DNA of 64,000 nt from Helicostylum pulchrum (GCA_025677825.1 JAIXMO010000011.1:35001-99000); one strand, 5' to 3'. Positions 1-15,010 are shown, counted from the stretch's first letter. Notes: generated by a model not told the origin, from the letters alone. Translations and numbers: made by a program.

Positions 1-231
1 CTTTAACAAAGAAATCTCGATGGTTTATTGTTCTCCTATTCCGATCATTGGCTTGTTTAGCTTTAAAATAGAAAAGATGGGGTTACTTAAAAAAAAAGGG
101 GAGTGTTGCGGCTAATGCTGATTAATTAAAGATGTATGTATGATACGAGAGGGGATAAATAAATATTTATTTTTTTAAAAAAAACAGCGATAAAAAAAAA
201 ATTTAAAATTGAAAAATACGTGTAATTAAAT

Positions 232-3316
<3,085 letters not shown>

Positions 3317-4859
3317 TTGTAAAGTTTTTTTTTTTCTTTAAGGGAAAAAGGGGTGGAGAAAATAAGGTGTCAAAAAAAAAATTGCAAAAAAAAAGAAATT
3401 TTTAAATGTAGAACCAATCAATCACTTCTAACAAGCCGACGTCATTGGGGATCGAAAAGCAAAAAAAGAGTTAAAAACATGATATTTTCCAAAACTAGAA
3501 GGTCAAACCTAAAGACTCCCTCTGACTCATAGGTTATCACTGTGCTTTTAGGCCGAAAATTTAGAAGATAACAAACGTGATAGTTAAACACATGAAAAGA
3601 GAAAAAAAACTTGCACTGCGCCACACACTTTGATGTTCCTGGTATCAAGGCGTAAAGAAATGCATAATTTTTATCGTCGCGTATCAGGCAAAAAGTAGAA
3701 CAGCTTTTTGAATAAATCATAGAAGCTAACTCTGAGATAGTGAGGCCAGAATAAAAACTTTTTTTTTTTGTCTGATAATTTCAGGAAATTAGCTGTAATA
3801 TTTTCTAGCTTTGAGGTTTCCTGTTCTCTCTCTCTCTCTCTTCGGCGTATAAACTGTATTAGGGCATTTTAACTTTTACGGGATTCTCGCTTTTAAAAAA
3901 AATACCTATATTATCTTAAAGAGAATAAATGTTAAAATAAATCGCATTTTTACGAAACAAGGAAAAGTCCAGACTTCTCAAAACAACAAGGTATACATCT
4001 GGCCCACGAAATGACGCTAAAGAATAAAATCAGTTTTAACAATAAGGTTTTCATTCTATCCCACGAGACTGATATATTGACAAAACAAAAATAAAACAAG
4101 TTTTTCGTTGTGTATAGTCTATCCGTGTATAATATACAGGTATAATATACATGTATTAGAAAAAAAAAAAAAAGTTAGGCTCTTTAAAAAAAACGCATTG
4201 CTTTAGTGTATAGCTTAATTCCACATGCATTTGATTAAATAGTCTTAGCTGGGTATATTTGGATTCCACAGAATATGTACGACATCCACGTCGTATGAGA
4301 AGTTTTTTTAGTCCGTTATTCTGAATTTTCACTAAACTAAAAGGAGCCTAAGAACATGTAAAACAGGTCACGTCATAAAATGCGGTGGTATTCTATAGTA
4401 TAGTTGATTTGGCAAGGCCCGTGAATTTAGAGGAGTAATATTGAAAAGCCTATTTATGAAAAAAAAAAGTGGTACACGCGTAAACCAAAGGAAAAGCGAC
4501 CCCGATAAATAACTATTTAACCTTCCTAAGCCAACAAGCTAAACACACAAAATGATAATTGGGAGTATCCTTAAATTTGCATTAAAAAAATAAATGATAC
4601 GCCGTAAAAATGTTCGTAGGAGAAAAAAAAAAAAGCTATTTCGAATCAAGCCAAAAGTGATCGAACAATAGAAAATAGTTTATTAGATAGTAATGAGATG
4701 GTACACATATAGAAAAAAAAAAGGGGGGGGGGTGGAAAAATAACATAAATATTTGAATAAGTAGCTTAAATAAAAGGTGAAAGAAAAAAAGTATATAGTA
4801 GGGATGGAGATTACTTTTTTTAAAAAAAAATTTCCATATCACAAAGAAAAAAAAAAGAA
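3317..4859. other. Intergenic region, no supported gene
   Basis: About 1.5 kb, AT-rich, between two minus-strand genes. It holds the AlaRS promoter, a (CT)n tract near 3825-3841, many short A/T runs and an 8-G run near 4723-4732. The minus-strand open frame at 3442-3720 has no recognisable motif and no splice context, so I do not call it. Confidence 0.6.
3438..3444. promoter_or_regulatory. CRE/ATF-like site upstream of AlaRS
   Basis: The sequence GACGTCA (minus strand TGACGTC) followed by ATTGG (a reversed CCAAT) lies about 120 bp before the AlaRS start codon. bZIP factors of the ATF/CREB and GCN4 type bind such sites, and tRNA synthetase genes are common targets of amino-acid control in fungi. 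The function is inferred only from sequence and position. Confidence 0.35.
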
Positions 4860-6100
4860 TTACATATTTGATACCTTAGATTTCTGTTGATGTTTCATCA
4901 TCATTTCTTTTTCTGCTTCTTGTTGCTCTCTTGCACGTATAAAGTCTTGTTGAGCTCTAGAGATGGCTTGAATTTCCAGTAACTGAGCCTGAGAGATATC
5001 CGACGAGTACATGGAAGGTCTTCCCATCGGATGATGATTTGATTTAGATACAGGGGGACGGTTTATTACAGGTTTTTGTTGTTTTGATATTTTTTTAGTT
5101 TGTATATGATATGGTAAATGATGACGCGATGCTGAAGCTAATGCAGATGAAGATTTATAATAAGGATGATGACGATAAGACTGATAATTTCCGTGTGCAG
5201 GCATAAATGGTTTGATATCGGACGACGACGACGACGACGAAGAACTATCAACTGTTCTATTATTTTGCGAATGACTTTTTCCCGCTTGTCTAATTAATTC
5301 ACGTAACAATTGTGCATTGACCGAATCACTATGTGTGTAATTATTTGAAGAAGAGGTAGAAGAAGAAGACGTGCTTTTTGGAACTCGTTTCTGTGATTGC
5401 GTTGCACAAGCACTCGTATTCTTTCTTTTACGTTCAATTTTTTCATTTGGATACAATGGCAGATCGAATGGTAGCTGTTGCTTTGGTAATTGGGTAACCG
5501 AATGTTGATTATATGATCTTTTTTGTTGCTGCTGCTGCAGTAGTTGCTGCTCTTGTTGTAACACTTGATGTGGTGTGATAGACACGTGTTCATTTACGCT
5601 GTGTGTAATCAAGTTATGAAAAAGGGAACTTTCAGTATCACATTGTTCAACAAGTTGGACAAGGTCGCCGTGAGGGTCCTTGATAAAATCATCAATACAC
5701 GACAAAGTAGCCGGAGTTTTGTCAAGAGATAAGTTTTGCATATTTGACCAAAGAGGATATAAAGAAGGACTTTCATGCGTATAATGAATCGGTTTGTGTT
5801 CTGATTCATCACTGCAAGATAGAAAGTCGTCTAATTGAAGTAAAGATGAATTTACTGTACTCGGAGAGTTGAATAATTCACTTGACATATCAAAGTTTTT
5901 ATCTATAAACTCTGAAAAATCAAAATCAAGAAATCCATAAGTTGGTGATAGTGTGTCTCGCTGCATTATATGGTAAAAGAAAAAAAAAATTGGGAGAAAA
6001 AAAGTGAAAATATAATATATACCTCATTTAATTTGAACTTTTCATCGGAATTATCCACATCATTGACTTGAACGTCCAAATTGAAATATAATAACCCCAT
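4860..6100 (-). CDS. Unknown Gln/Ser-rich low-complexity protein, possibly a transcription regulator
   Basis: Two exons: 6100-6023 (starts MGLLYFNLDVQVNDV) and 5960-4860, with a 62-bp GT..AG intron; 1179 nt, 392 residues. I do not recognise a family. The first ~120 residues are acidic and hydrophobic (FLDFDFSEFIDKNF, LLQLDDFLSCSDE), like acidic activation segments. A Gln run (LLQQQQQKRSYN) and several Ser runs follow, then basic stretches (NEKIERKRK, HIQTKKISKQQK) that could be nuclear localisation signals. The C-terminus (SQAQLLEIQAISRAQQDF followed by Glu/Met/Lys-rich sequence) looks helical. The composition suggests a nuclear regulatory or adaptor protein, but this is inference. It is divergent from the INTS10-like gene, with about 800 bp between them. 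Confidence 0.7.
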
Positions 6101-6630
6101 ACTAGAAAAAAAAAAGGCGTATTACCATACTTGCAATAACAACAAAAAAACACCACCACCTCAAGTCGTACTTACTTTGTGCCTTTGAATTTAAAAATAC
6201 CTCTTTTTTTCATTTAAAGAGATGAAAAGAAAAAAACATTTAAAAAAAAAGACTGCAAAATTTCCCGAAATGAATAAAGAAGGGAAGCCAAGTTATCTGA
6301 CATAAGCAATAGTAAACATGTGTAAAAGTGATAAACAAGTACAAAATGTATAATTTAGGCAAGGTAGATCCAAGTCAATTTGAACCATGTAGTACAACAG
6401 TCTTTTTTTTTTGTTAAAAAAAAAACTAGGTGGCTTTATTATGTAATCAAAAGCAGTATTCAACATGGGAAAATTAAAAAAATATTGGGCCTGAAATACA
6501 TTAAGTAAGCATGCCACGGAAGAGGTTATTCGTACTACAATAGAGCTTCTCACTCTTTTTTTTCTCTCTCTTTCTTTCATACTATCTCTTTTCCCTTTCT
6601 TCCGTCCATATTCCCGCCTTCCCCTTTTCT

Positions 6631-6678
<48 letters not shown>

Positions 6679-6892
6679 CTTTAGAATGCCAGAACTAATA
6701 AATAATCGAAACCAACGATATAACGTAAATACCGTACTCAACAACAACAACACATCGCCCATCGCAACATCTTTCGACCTCGAAGTAATTATAATCTACA
6801 ATTTTTGAAATCATGTTTTAAAAAAACTCACTCTCTTTATACATAAACAAAAAAAGTTTGAAAGACACCGAAAAGCGATTCATGTAGGAAAT
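6101..6892. other. Divergent intergenic region with a 44-T run
   Basis: About 790 bp between two divergent start codons. It contains an uninterrupted run of about 44 T at 6633-6676, preceded by a C/T-rich stretch. Minus-strand open frames here (6293-6762) read through homopolymers and have no motifs; I see no gene. Confidence 0.6.
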
Positions 6893-9800
6893 ATGGAAGA
6901 AGCCTTGCAGAGTTTTGTATTACTGTAAGTAGAAAATAAAATATATAAAAATCTTTATTGTTCAAAACAAGGTTAATACTTTTTTTTCTTCGAAATAGCC
7001 AAGCGAATAACGCCGAAAACGAACTTTTCGAAGCTTATATAATTAAATTTTCAGATCACATTGATCCTTCAAGGAACACAGACATTAGCTGTAAGTTTTT
7101 ATCTTCTCCTTTTTTAATATTAAAAACCAATCATTACTGACCTCCACAATGATCTTTAGCTTTCTTTGCCTTTTTACCTGCCTTAATTCAATCCACAATT
7201 ATCGAAAAAATTGCAGGTAAAATCGTTAAAAAAAAAAAAAGATATTACATAACTCGACTCATTGTAACAATCAAAAATCTATTTTTAGCTTCACTTGAAA
7301 AAAAAGACACTTTACGAGCATATCAAACCTTATTCGATTACATCCAAAACTACTCGAGACACGCCTACAAATATTTGGTAATATAAACATACACTTACAC
7401 ACACATATTACGGGGTCTAAATCTTTTTATGTAGATCCGTGCCATCAAATTATTGGTTCTAGGTGCACAAGGCATGAGTCAAACCGAAAGTAAAAAATAT
7501 ATAAAAATACTTGTGACCGACCTGTTTCCTCGATTATGTAAACAACGTATTCTGCTGACTCATAAAGTCATTCAACCCACCGTAAAATACACTGATGGAA
7601 AGCAGTATATCTCCATCCCATACAACCTCTTCGAGCAGTACTTGCTACTGGGCCAGCAGTACCATATTGAACATCGCGACTGGTCCGAACTTTCCAACTT
7701 CACCGACGCTATGCTCGATTGTTGTGGATACACAAGACTGGGTCAAATTGGTTTCCAAACTCATGTCAGCAAGTTTCAATATATGCAGGAAAAACGTTGT
7801 GACATACATATTGATCCCGTCTCAACTGACCCCAAGGACCTGTCCGTCTCAATTGCATTTATGTGTGAATTTAAAGCCGTCGCTATCGAATTCATTCAGT
7901 TCTGTAACCAATACTACAGAGCCGTCTGTACGCTGGATTCTGCCTCTGGTGAAGAAAAATCGTGTTTAATTCCCATTTGTGCTATCAAACCTGCATTAAC
8001 TAATAACAATTCAAAACCTCAGTATTTTACTGATACTACCACTGCTATCCAGCCTGAAGATTACCGTTCTTCTTCGGCCTCCTCTATGGAAGGTGAAGAG
8101 GAAGAGGATGTCTACAGACTTAATGCGAACAGTAAGCGAGCTCGTTCCGTGTCTTCTTCTTCGTCGTCTTGCTCTACGAGGAGAGGCTCCACTATCGACA
8201 CCGTCAAAAGCACTCACTTATACCCCTACCAACAACATCACGCCAATAAGCGTCAAAAAGTCGAGCTTCCTGACCGTGGAGGCGAAGGTCTGAATTCGTA
8301 TTGCATGGGCGGTGTTGACAGCGCGCTTCAAATCCTGAGCAAAGCAGCTGATTGTATGCGACATATTGTAGATTTATGGGATTGGGCTTATCAAATGTCT
8401 CCTGGCGGGTCATGGAATGAACTTTATGGTGACTGGGAACAAGGTAAAAAAAAAATATATACACAAAAACTACTTTTAAAATTGCAATGCTAATTTTATT
8501 ATGCCAGAGTTTATGCGGGTTATTGATACCTATCAATTACCGTTTGACTTAACAAATGCTGTATTACTTGTACGAAGTGACATGGCACTCTCTTCGGTAA
8601 TACAAAACATCCCCAACACGTGTCTACGAATGGCATCTAACACACTATTTTATTATTATTACTTAGCCCTCTGTGGCAGGGAACTTAGCCAAAGCGCTCA
8701 AACTATCGCAATCCATATGTGATCGAATTGAAGAACATCGTCGAAAGTACAAAAAAGAAAATGACAGCACGCCTCCTGAATTTGATATTCCGTTTATGTT
8801 TGCATTCCGAGTATTATATAATATTGGTGTCATTTACTTGCTTGTCGGCAGTTTACCTGTAAGTTACCCCCCCCCCTTAATTAATATAAATGTTAAAAAA
8901 CCTTTTTTTTGTAAATATTTAGCAATCCACTTTAGAAATCGCAATTATTTTATCCGTTTTCCCTGTTCCTCACGATTTAGATGATACTAATTTTTTAGCT
9001 GATGAAGTCGACTGTCGAACCGTAGCCACTGTCTTTCAAGACCACGAGTTTGGTCTCATGCGCGTAACCCAAGAGGGTCTTGTTGTACGATGTATCAAGC
9101 ATTTAATCGTCAGTCTTGACAACGACTCCAACAACAAAACAAGTATGGCTTCACTTGATTCTGCTCTTCGCTGGGACGAAAAAGCTGGTCAGATGATTGT
9201 TCTGATGCAGTACGGTTGGAACTACTGGAGTACACGTACCAACTTTTGGCACAAAATCGTTACTCGTATGCGAGAAAAGAAGATTTTTAGAAATAGAGTC
9301 TTTTTAGAATACGTTTACGGTAAAATTATCTCCCTTTCTCTTTATTTGTATATATATTTATGTAATTTTTATTTAAATTAGTGCCTGAAATATTACAGAC
9401 ATTTCAACATTTACATAATTATAATCAGGTTACACTAGACATAATTCCTCCCGAGTTTGCCATGCGTACCGGATACAGATACTTTGGCCAAGGCAAAGAA
9501 ACCGCCTCTTCATCACCGAGAATGAATTTTGTATCTCACATTGAAATTGAAGAGAACCCACAACTGATCAAGTTACCCTCACTCAGTTCCATTACCAGCC
9601 GCTCAATGTTACCCCCACCTTCTTTATACCAACCTAGTTATTCTAATTCCATTTTACCTAGCATGACCATGTCGCCTACCTGGTACTCTTCTTCCACACA
9701 AAAGAACTCGCATGTCAACTGGATGTCTCCCTCATTCTATTATAGTCGTCCTGCTACATCTGTGATGCTGCCTAAAGACGACCCAGACGACGGTGCTGAC

Positions 9801-9989
9801 GATGCCTCAACTGTCGTGGAAAACAATGATCACGTATTACGTGCGGGCTCTGTACCCAATGATATTATCGTTCGATGCTTAGATTATCGTGTACGTAAAT
9901 ACTCTCCCAAAATGACTCCTCAGCGTATGCGTCAAGTCTTGCAAAGATTTCTTAAAAACATGTTGCTAAAAGCAAACAATCCTGTTTAA
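6893..9989 (+). CDS. INTS10: Integrator complex subunit 10-like protein (9 exons)
   Basis: Exons 6893-6924, 6999-7090, 7160-7216, 7289-7377, 7435-8443, 8508-8596, 8667-8858, 8923-9319, 9382-9989; 2565 nt, 854 residues, every join in frame with GT..AG. The order of conserved blocks follows human INTS10 as I remember it: a helical N-terminus, YIKILVTDLFPRLCK (human FRKLFVCDVLPLI), ISIPYNLFEQYLLLG (human RLPANLLYKYLNKAA), RDWSELSNFTDAMLDCCG (human DPWERLFKILNVVGM), a charged Ser-rich linker, LQILSKAADCMRHIVDLWDW, and near the C-terminus MIVLMQYGWNYW...VFLEYVYVPEILQTF...VTLDIIP (human VIVLLQQEWPRG...FFNYVTNIDMLEEF...IHLELLP). INTS10 belongs to an Integrator module that also holds INTS13 and INTS14; Integrator cleaves nascent snRNA and paused Pol II transcripts. 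The fungal protein is longer, with an added disordered linker (about 290-370) and C-terminal tail. Exon structure is firm; the family call rests on remembered similarity. Confidence 0.7.
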
Positions 9990-10277
9990 AAAAAAAACTT
10001 CTTCTTCTTTCTTGTATGTACATATAAATCTTTTTTTTTTTGTTTTCAACTCACAGCTCTTTTTCGCTACTATTATACTATCATTATTCTTATTCATGAA
10101 TTTTCCTCGTTATTCTTTCATTGTATTCCTATTTTTTTTTTTCTCTTTCAAAATATCCCTTTTCTACTCCCATATATATTCCCTTTTTTTTTCCTCTCGA
10201 GCAAACATATAATAAAAAAAAAGAAGATCAATTGGTTCATGCCAATCTATACAAGTTAAAAAAAATATTGTTTTTAT

Positions 10278-11676
10278 TCAACCCCAAATAATTTTTTTCA
10301 CTGAAGCTCTGTTACGAGACTTTGAAGAAACCGAAGGTTTTAAACTAGGTGAATTAACAGCAGAAATATCCGATCGAATAGAGAAACGATCAGAATCATG
10401 AGGAAAATCCACTTCATCAGAAAGCGCCGATATATTTGACTCTGTCTTGATTTCATCTTTACTTTGTTCCTCTGGTATACCATGTACGAGTTCTTTGGAT
10501 CTGTGATGAATTAATGTAGGTGATTTGTTTAAAGGAGATAACGAGGTGACAGTCGAAGCCAGCGTGACCACACTACCCGAGCTACGTGTTGTAATTTTAG
10601 CTTGACCAGGTGCTAAATGACGACGAATTTGTTCTCTGTCCATAATACTACCTGATCTTTCCACTGAACTATTTTCTCTATACGAAGGTGCCGAAGATAA
10701 CACACGCGAACGAGTGACGTTGGTGGTGGAAGTGGAAGTGACTGAAGGCTGGTAACGAAGGTTCGATGTATGTTCTTGGCTCATCATAATGGGGTCAATT
10801 ATATTTGTAGATGCTACGACTGAAGGTGCCATAAGGGATTCAGTAGTTGAACCTTGATGATTTAAAGACATGGAAGATACATCTGTATTTGAATAAACTG
10901 CGTCCGTATGAGAATCATTGATTGCAGTAGTAGTAGTAGTAACCGTAGTAGAAGGATCTTGCTCGGGAACAGGAGGATAATAGTACCCGTTTTGATCATG
11001 CTCTTGCACCATACTACGACGGATGAGTTGTTGTTGTTGTTGTTGTTGTTGTTGTTGACGCATATGCCAATCTCTTTGTCTGCGTTTGGCTTCTTCAAAC
11101 ATACAGAACCAGTTTCTGGGTACCAGCACTTTCAAGTTTTTGGACCATAAATGAATAGGTGGGTTACCGCATTCATCAAATGCATCATATATATCGAAAT
11201 CGCCGGGCAATTGTCTATTATAAAAAGAAAACGTGAGCGACCCCCAAAAGGAAAGGTAAAAATGAGTTTTTTCTTTTTAGTGTACCTAGCATCTGACCAA
11301 CGCAACGGTTCAACTTCAGATCCTACACACATTTTTTTGATGAGCTAATTACGTACAATTATTTGTTATAATGATTTACTTACGAAGAATAGAGAAACAA
11401 CACATATCATCATTCCAGCCTAATATACATTATATAAATTTAATAATTGACAAAAAATGATAGCTTTTTTATCTGACCTTCAAACATGGCAACACTGACT
11501 TGTTTAATTTTTATAATATATAAACCACCTTGTTGTAACTGCTCATGATGTACATGGGTGAATGGAGCATCAGAACTAAGAGGAGGAATCGAAGACATGC
11601 CTGCTGAACTAGGAGAAGAAGGGTTCCACCTAGCCAACTTTTTTAAAGTAGTATTACGTGGCTTAGTATCAACCAT
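10278..11676 (-). CDS. Unknown protein with conserved-looking N-terminal domain and polyQ tract
   Basis: Exons 11676-11478, 11419-11384, 11322-11286, 11214-10278; 1209 nt, 402 residues, all joins phase-consistent. The N-terminal ~130 residues look folded: GGLYIIKIKQVSVAMFEG, WNDDMCCFSILRSEVEPLRW, ARQLPGDFDIYDAFDECG, PPIHLWSKNLKVLVPRNW. I do not recognise the domain. After MFEEAKRRQRDWHMR comes a run of about 11 Gln, then a long Ser/Thr-rich, probably disordered tail with several possible phosphorylation sites. Exon 3 begins at an AG inside TGTGTAG; an acceptor 33 bp upstream would break the frame, so the downstream AG was chosen. Probably a regulatory or signalling protein, but no function can be assigned. 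Confidence 0.7.
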
Positions 11677-12167
11677 AATTATATAAAGGAATGTGTATTA
11701 TTAGAGTTTATTTTAAAACAAAAAGAGAAAGAGAAAAAAAAAGGGATTATATACGTCTCGTCTATCACTCCCATTTTCAACTTAATACCCGGCTATTGTC
11801 CAACGTCAATTTAATGTACATCGTGTCACATTGTAATAAATAATAAATAACAACATGTCTTTTTAAACTATACGAATTGGCGTAATCATAAGCGTTGTTG
11901 TCGTTTGGTATCATCGGTTACCTATTGACATTACTATAGTTACCGTCGATCGATCCAATTGCTATAGCAATGTTACATATAGTGGTGCTAGTCCGATCTA
12001 CATCTCTGGGTCGTAACACACGAGGCGCAAAAATAAAATAAAAAATATATCGGAATTGATTATCCGAACTGCATAAAAAAAAAAGGTTACTGTATATATT
12101 TGTTTTTTTTTAGCTATTTTATTTTGATATAAGAAGGAGGAGGAAGAAGAAAAGAAGGTAAATTAGC
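11677..12167. other. Intergenic region, no supported gene
   Basis: About 490 bp between the polyQ gene start and the end of the proteasome beta5 gene. It has AT-rich stretches and no reading frame or RNA structure that I can support; it should hold the polyQ-gene promoter and the beta5 3' end. Confidence 0.6.
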
Positions 12168-13329
12168 TTAAACAATTTCGCTAGCAATACCATCTTGATA
12201 TTCCCAATGAAGACCTCCAACATCATGGTTACCATGATAATTCCAACCTTCCTCAGTAACATGATATACTACAAAGGGGTAGATAATATGTTAGTTATAC
12301 GCACAAAAGAAAAAGATGCAGAAAAAAAACTTACAATTGACGGAACCACCAGACATGGCATCACGATGTGTAGCATGGTAAATAGATCTTCTTCCAAGTT
12401 CAAGAGCATCCTTGACAGATAAATCAAAATCGAAACCAGTATCGAGAACACCATAGGCAAATGTTGAACCTGAACCAACAGAGAAAACATCACCCTTTAT
12501 TCTAGACCCATCAGAATCGACATAAAAGAGATTAGGTCCCTTTATAAAAAACATGTTAGCTAATCATTACACTTTTTTTTTGTTGTTACAGCATATATAA
12601 CACTTACAGATTTATCCCAACCAGTAACCATAGTACCCTAAATTCGAAAAATATATAAGTACTCGATACTATTTTTACGCGCGTATATAAAATCTACTTT
12701 ACCATAGAAAGACCCATACCCTTATAGGCATACACCATATTGGCTAATAATTTTGATGCAGCAGCAACGGAAATACGTTCCTTATTTCTCAACTCGTGCA
12801 AACGACAACGTCTTCCCAACTCACGCTCCCAGTATGAACAATCTGCCGCACCACCAGCCATTGTACCCAATAAATAAGGATTAATTTCAATTACCTTCTT
12901 TACAGTTTGAGAACCTAATACAAAAACAGGTCAATATTTTTCTTTTTCACTTGTTGTATGCTTTCAATAGAATACTTTACCAATATAATTTCCCATGGTA
13001 GCTCTGGAATCGACAGCAACAATAACACCACCTTGGAATTGGAAAGCAAGTGTAGTAGTACCGTGTTGAATCTTGATCTTGTATTCAGGGGATTGTTCAT
13101 CAGTAACACTTCTTAAAAAGTCAACAGGCTATACAAGAGAGAAGAAAAATCAATATTCTGCGGTGATAAAATATACAGTGTATATACTTACGTTATGGAT
13201 AGCAGGAATGTCAAAAGAAGGGAAAGCAAATTGTTGTGCTGCGTCCCATTTTCCACAAAGCGAACCGAAATTCTCTTCTTGAGGTAAGTGTAAAGGAGAA
13301 GATGCGTATTTATTAACAAATCTATTCAT
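12168..13329 (-). CDS. PRE2: 20S proteasome subunit beta5 (chymotrypsin-like, catalytic)
   Basis: Exons 13329-13192, 13128-12981, 12914-12703, 12637-12608, 12539-12335, 12268-12168; 834 nt, 277 residues. It is a precursor with a propeptide of about 65-70 residues ([20 protein letters not shown]...) ending at [13 protein letters not shown], so the first Thr after Gly becomes the catalytic N-terminal nucleophile. Other typical parts are [38 protein letters not shown] and [15 protein letters not shown]. The 30-nt exon 4 encodes only [10 protein letters not shown]. Acts in the 26S proteasome in nucleus and cytosol. It is head-to-head with the beta6 gene, with start codons about 317 bp apart. Confidence 0.96.
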
Positions 13330-13646
13330 AATAGTTCAACTAGAAAAAGAAAAAGAAAAGGAAAAAGAAGTGGTAATACTTTTTTTTTAAAAATAATCGA
13401 TGACGAGGCTTTTTTTTTTCTCTTTTTTTTTGAGCGAGAGACACACCTCGACGCGTGTCGCTTTTTGTGATTACAGTAGAATTTTCCTACTCAGAACTAA
13501 CCCTTTCCCTTTGACGTCACCTACTGGTGCAAAAAGTTATCGACTTTTTCATACTTTTGCCGCGCGTCCAGTATAATTCTTTTTTTTATTTTTATTATCT
13601 CAACTTCTTCTTTTTTTTTTTTCCTACCAGTCAACTTTTATCAAAC
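13330..13646. promoter_or_regulatory. Shared divergent promoter of two proteasome beta-subunit genes
   Basis: The 317 bp between the two start codons carry long pyrimidine runs on both sides, a perfect palindromic TGACGTCA at 13512-13519 (an ATF/CREB-type site), and a nearby GGTGCAAAA (13526-13534) that partly resembles the yeast Rpn4 element GGTGGCAAA. Co-regulation of the two genes from one control region is likely; the factor is not known. Confidence 0.5.
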
Positions 13647-14476
13647 ATGGATTACGCAATGGAAGCCACTTCAGTACCTATTGAACACAAATTTGAACCT
13701 TATGATGACAATGGAGGGTAAAATAAATACAAAAAAAAAAAAAAAAAGCACAGGTACAAAAAGGTTTTTTTTTGTTCTAAGCGTGATTTTCTTCTTTTAG
13801 TACCTCTTTAGCTATTGCAGGAAAAGACTTTTGTGTAGTTGCATCTGATACTAGACAAAGTACTGGTTACAGTATCAATTCTAGATTCTCACCTAAATCT
13901 TATACTTTAACTGATACTTCTGTTATTGCCATGAATGGTTTCCATGCCGATGGTTTAACTTTAAAAAAGGTGCTTGACCAAAACCTCAAGGTAAAATAAC
14001 ATAACATAACCGTGGAAAAGGATGTCTCGATAATTAACATTGTTTTGTAGTGGTATAAATTTTCTCATGAAAAAGATATGTCAGTTACAGCTTTGGCACA
14101 AATGTTGTCTATTACATTGTACCAAAAGAGATTCTTCCCTTACTACAGTTTCTGTATTTTAGGTGGTGTTGATGCAGCAGGTAAAGGAGCTGTATACTGT
14201 TATGATGCTATCGGATCATTTGAACGTGAATCATTCCGTGCTAGTGGATCTGCTTCTGCATTAATTCAACCCTTTTTGGATAATCAAGTAGGAAAGAAGA
14301 ATATGGCAAATAGATCATTCGAGAATATGGAATTAGAAGAAGTGCTCAAGATTGTTAAGGACGCATTCACTTCTGCTACTGAACGTGATATTTATACTGG
14401 TGATAACCTTCAAATCTTTATTATCCGTAAAGACCAACCTGTCGAAGTTCAAGTTCATGAATTAAAGAGAGATTAA
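13647..14476 (+). CDS. PRE7: 20S proteasome subunit beta6 (non-catalytic, PSMB1 type)
   Basis: Exons 13647-13717, 13801-13990, 14051-14476; 687 nt, 228 residues. The protein has a short N-terminal extension ([19 protein letters not shown]) and then [20 protein letters not shown], the beta6 pattern; [20 protein letters not shown] and [19 protein letters not shown] are also characteristic. The Thr follows GG, as in other beta6 subunits, which are not proteolytically active. It is assembled in the beta ring with beta5, whose gene shares the upstream region. Confidence 0.95.
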
Positions 14477-14580
14477 ACACAGGAACGAAAACAAAAAAAT
14501 ATATACAGTACAGCAACAATACGAAAAAAAATAAAATAAACAAATAAAAAAATATACATGTAAAAAAAAAGGCTTTTTTT

Positions 14581-14871
14581 TTAATAGTAGTACATTAGAT
14601 TCTCCATGACATCATACGGTTTAGAAGTAAAGGTATAATTAGTTTTCACAACAACTTCTTGTTTTTGCCTTTTCACTGGTATTGCTTCAGTCGTTTGTAA
14701 TGGTCTCTTTTTTGAAAAGTTATATTCCTTTCCTGCATAAAAGTTATTTGTATCGTCATGAAGGCCTTGAAACGGGTAATACTGTCTATTTTGTAGTAAA
14801 TTCTTATTATTTGTCGCATCTGTATTTTGTATTGTCATCACATCCACCATCATTCTTTCTCGCTTCCACAT
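14581..14871 (-). CDS. Small basic protein of unknown function
   Basis: A single-exon frame of 96 residues starting MWKRERMMVDVMTIQNTD. It contains a bipartite-looking basic segment (FSKKRPLQTTEAIPVKRQ), which suggests a nuclear protein, and an Asn/Tyr-rich middle part. It is convergent with the beta6 gene, about 100 bp from its stop. I do not recognise a family. It fits the gap between two real genes and has an A-rich leader like its neighbours, but it could be a chance frame. Confidence 0.45.
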   Translation of the reverse strand: MWKRERMMVDVMTIQNTDATNNKNLLQNRQYYPFQGLHDDTNNFYAGKEYNFSKKRPLQTTEAIPVKRQKQEVVVKTNYTFTSKPYDVMENLMYYY

Positions 14872-15010
14872 TTTTTTTTTTTAAAAAAGTAAAGTAAAGA
14901 GAGAGAAAGGGGGAAAAAAAGAAAACTTAACGCGGAGATACAAGAATATAGTAAACAAGCGTTTTGCCCGAATCTCGGTCAACTCTTATAAAAAGAGAGT
15001 TATGTGGCTT

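Noticed and set aside
3442..3720. Minus-strand frame of 92 codons upstream of AlaRS
   Set aside because: No family resemblance, no splice or promoter context, and the composition is that of the surrounding intergenic DNA.
6577..6762. Frame with a long poly-Lys stretch
   Set aside because: The Lys run is simply the 44-T homopolymer read on the minus strand.
10012..10212. Plus-strand Phe/Ser-rich frame after INTS10-like gene
   Set aside because: It is a T-rich 3' untranslated region read as protein; hydrophobic low-complexity sequence only.
11322..11349. Upstream acceptor AG for exon 3 of the polyQ gene (after GTAATT)
   Set aside because: It would shift the frame and lose the join FSILRSEVEPLRW; the later AG keeps the frame throughout.
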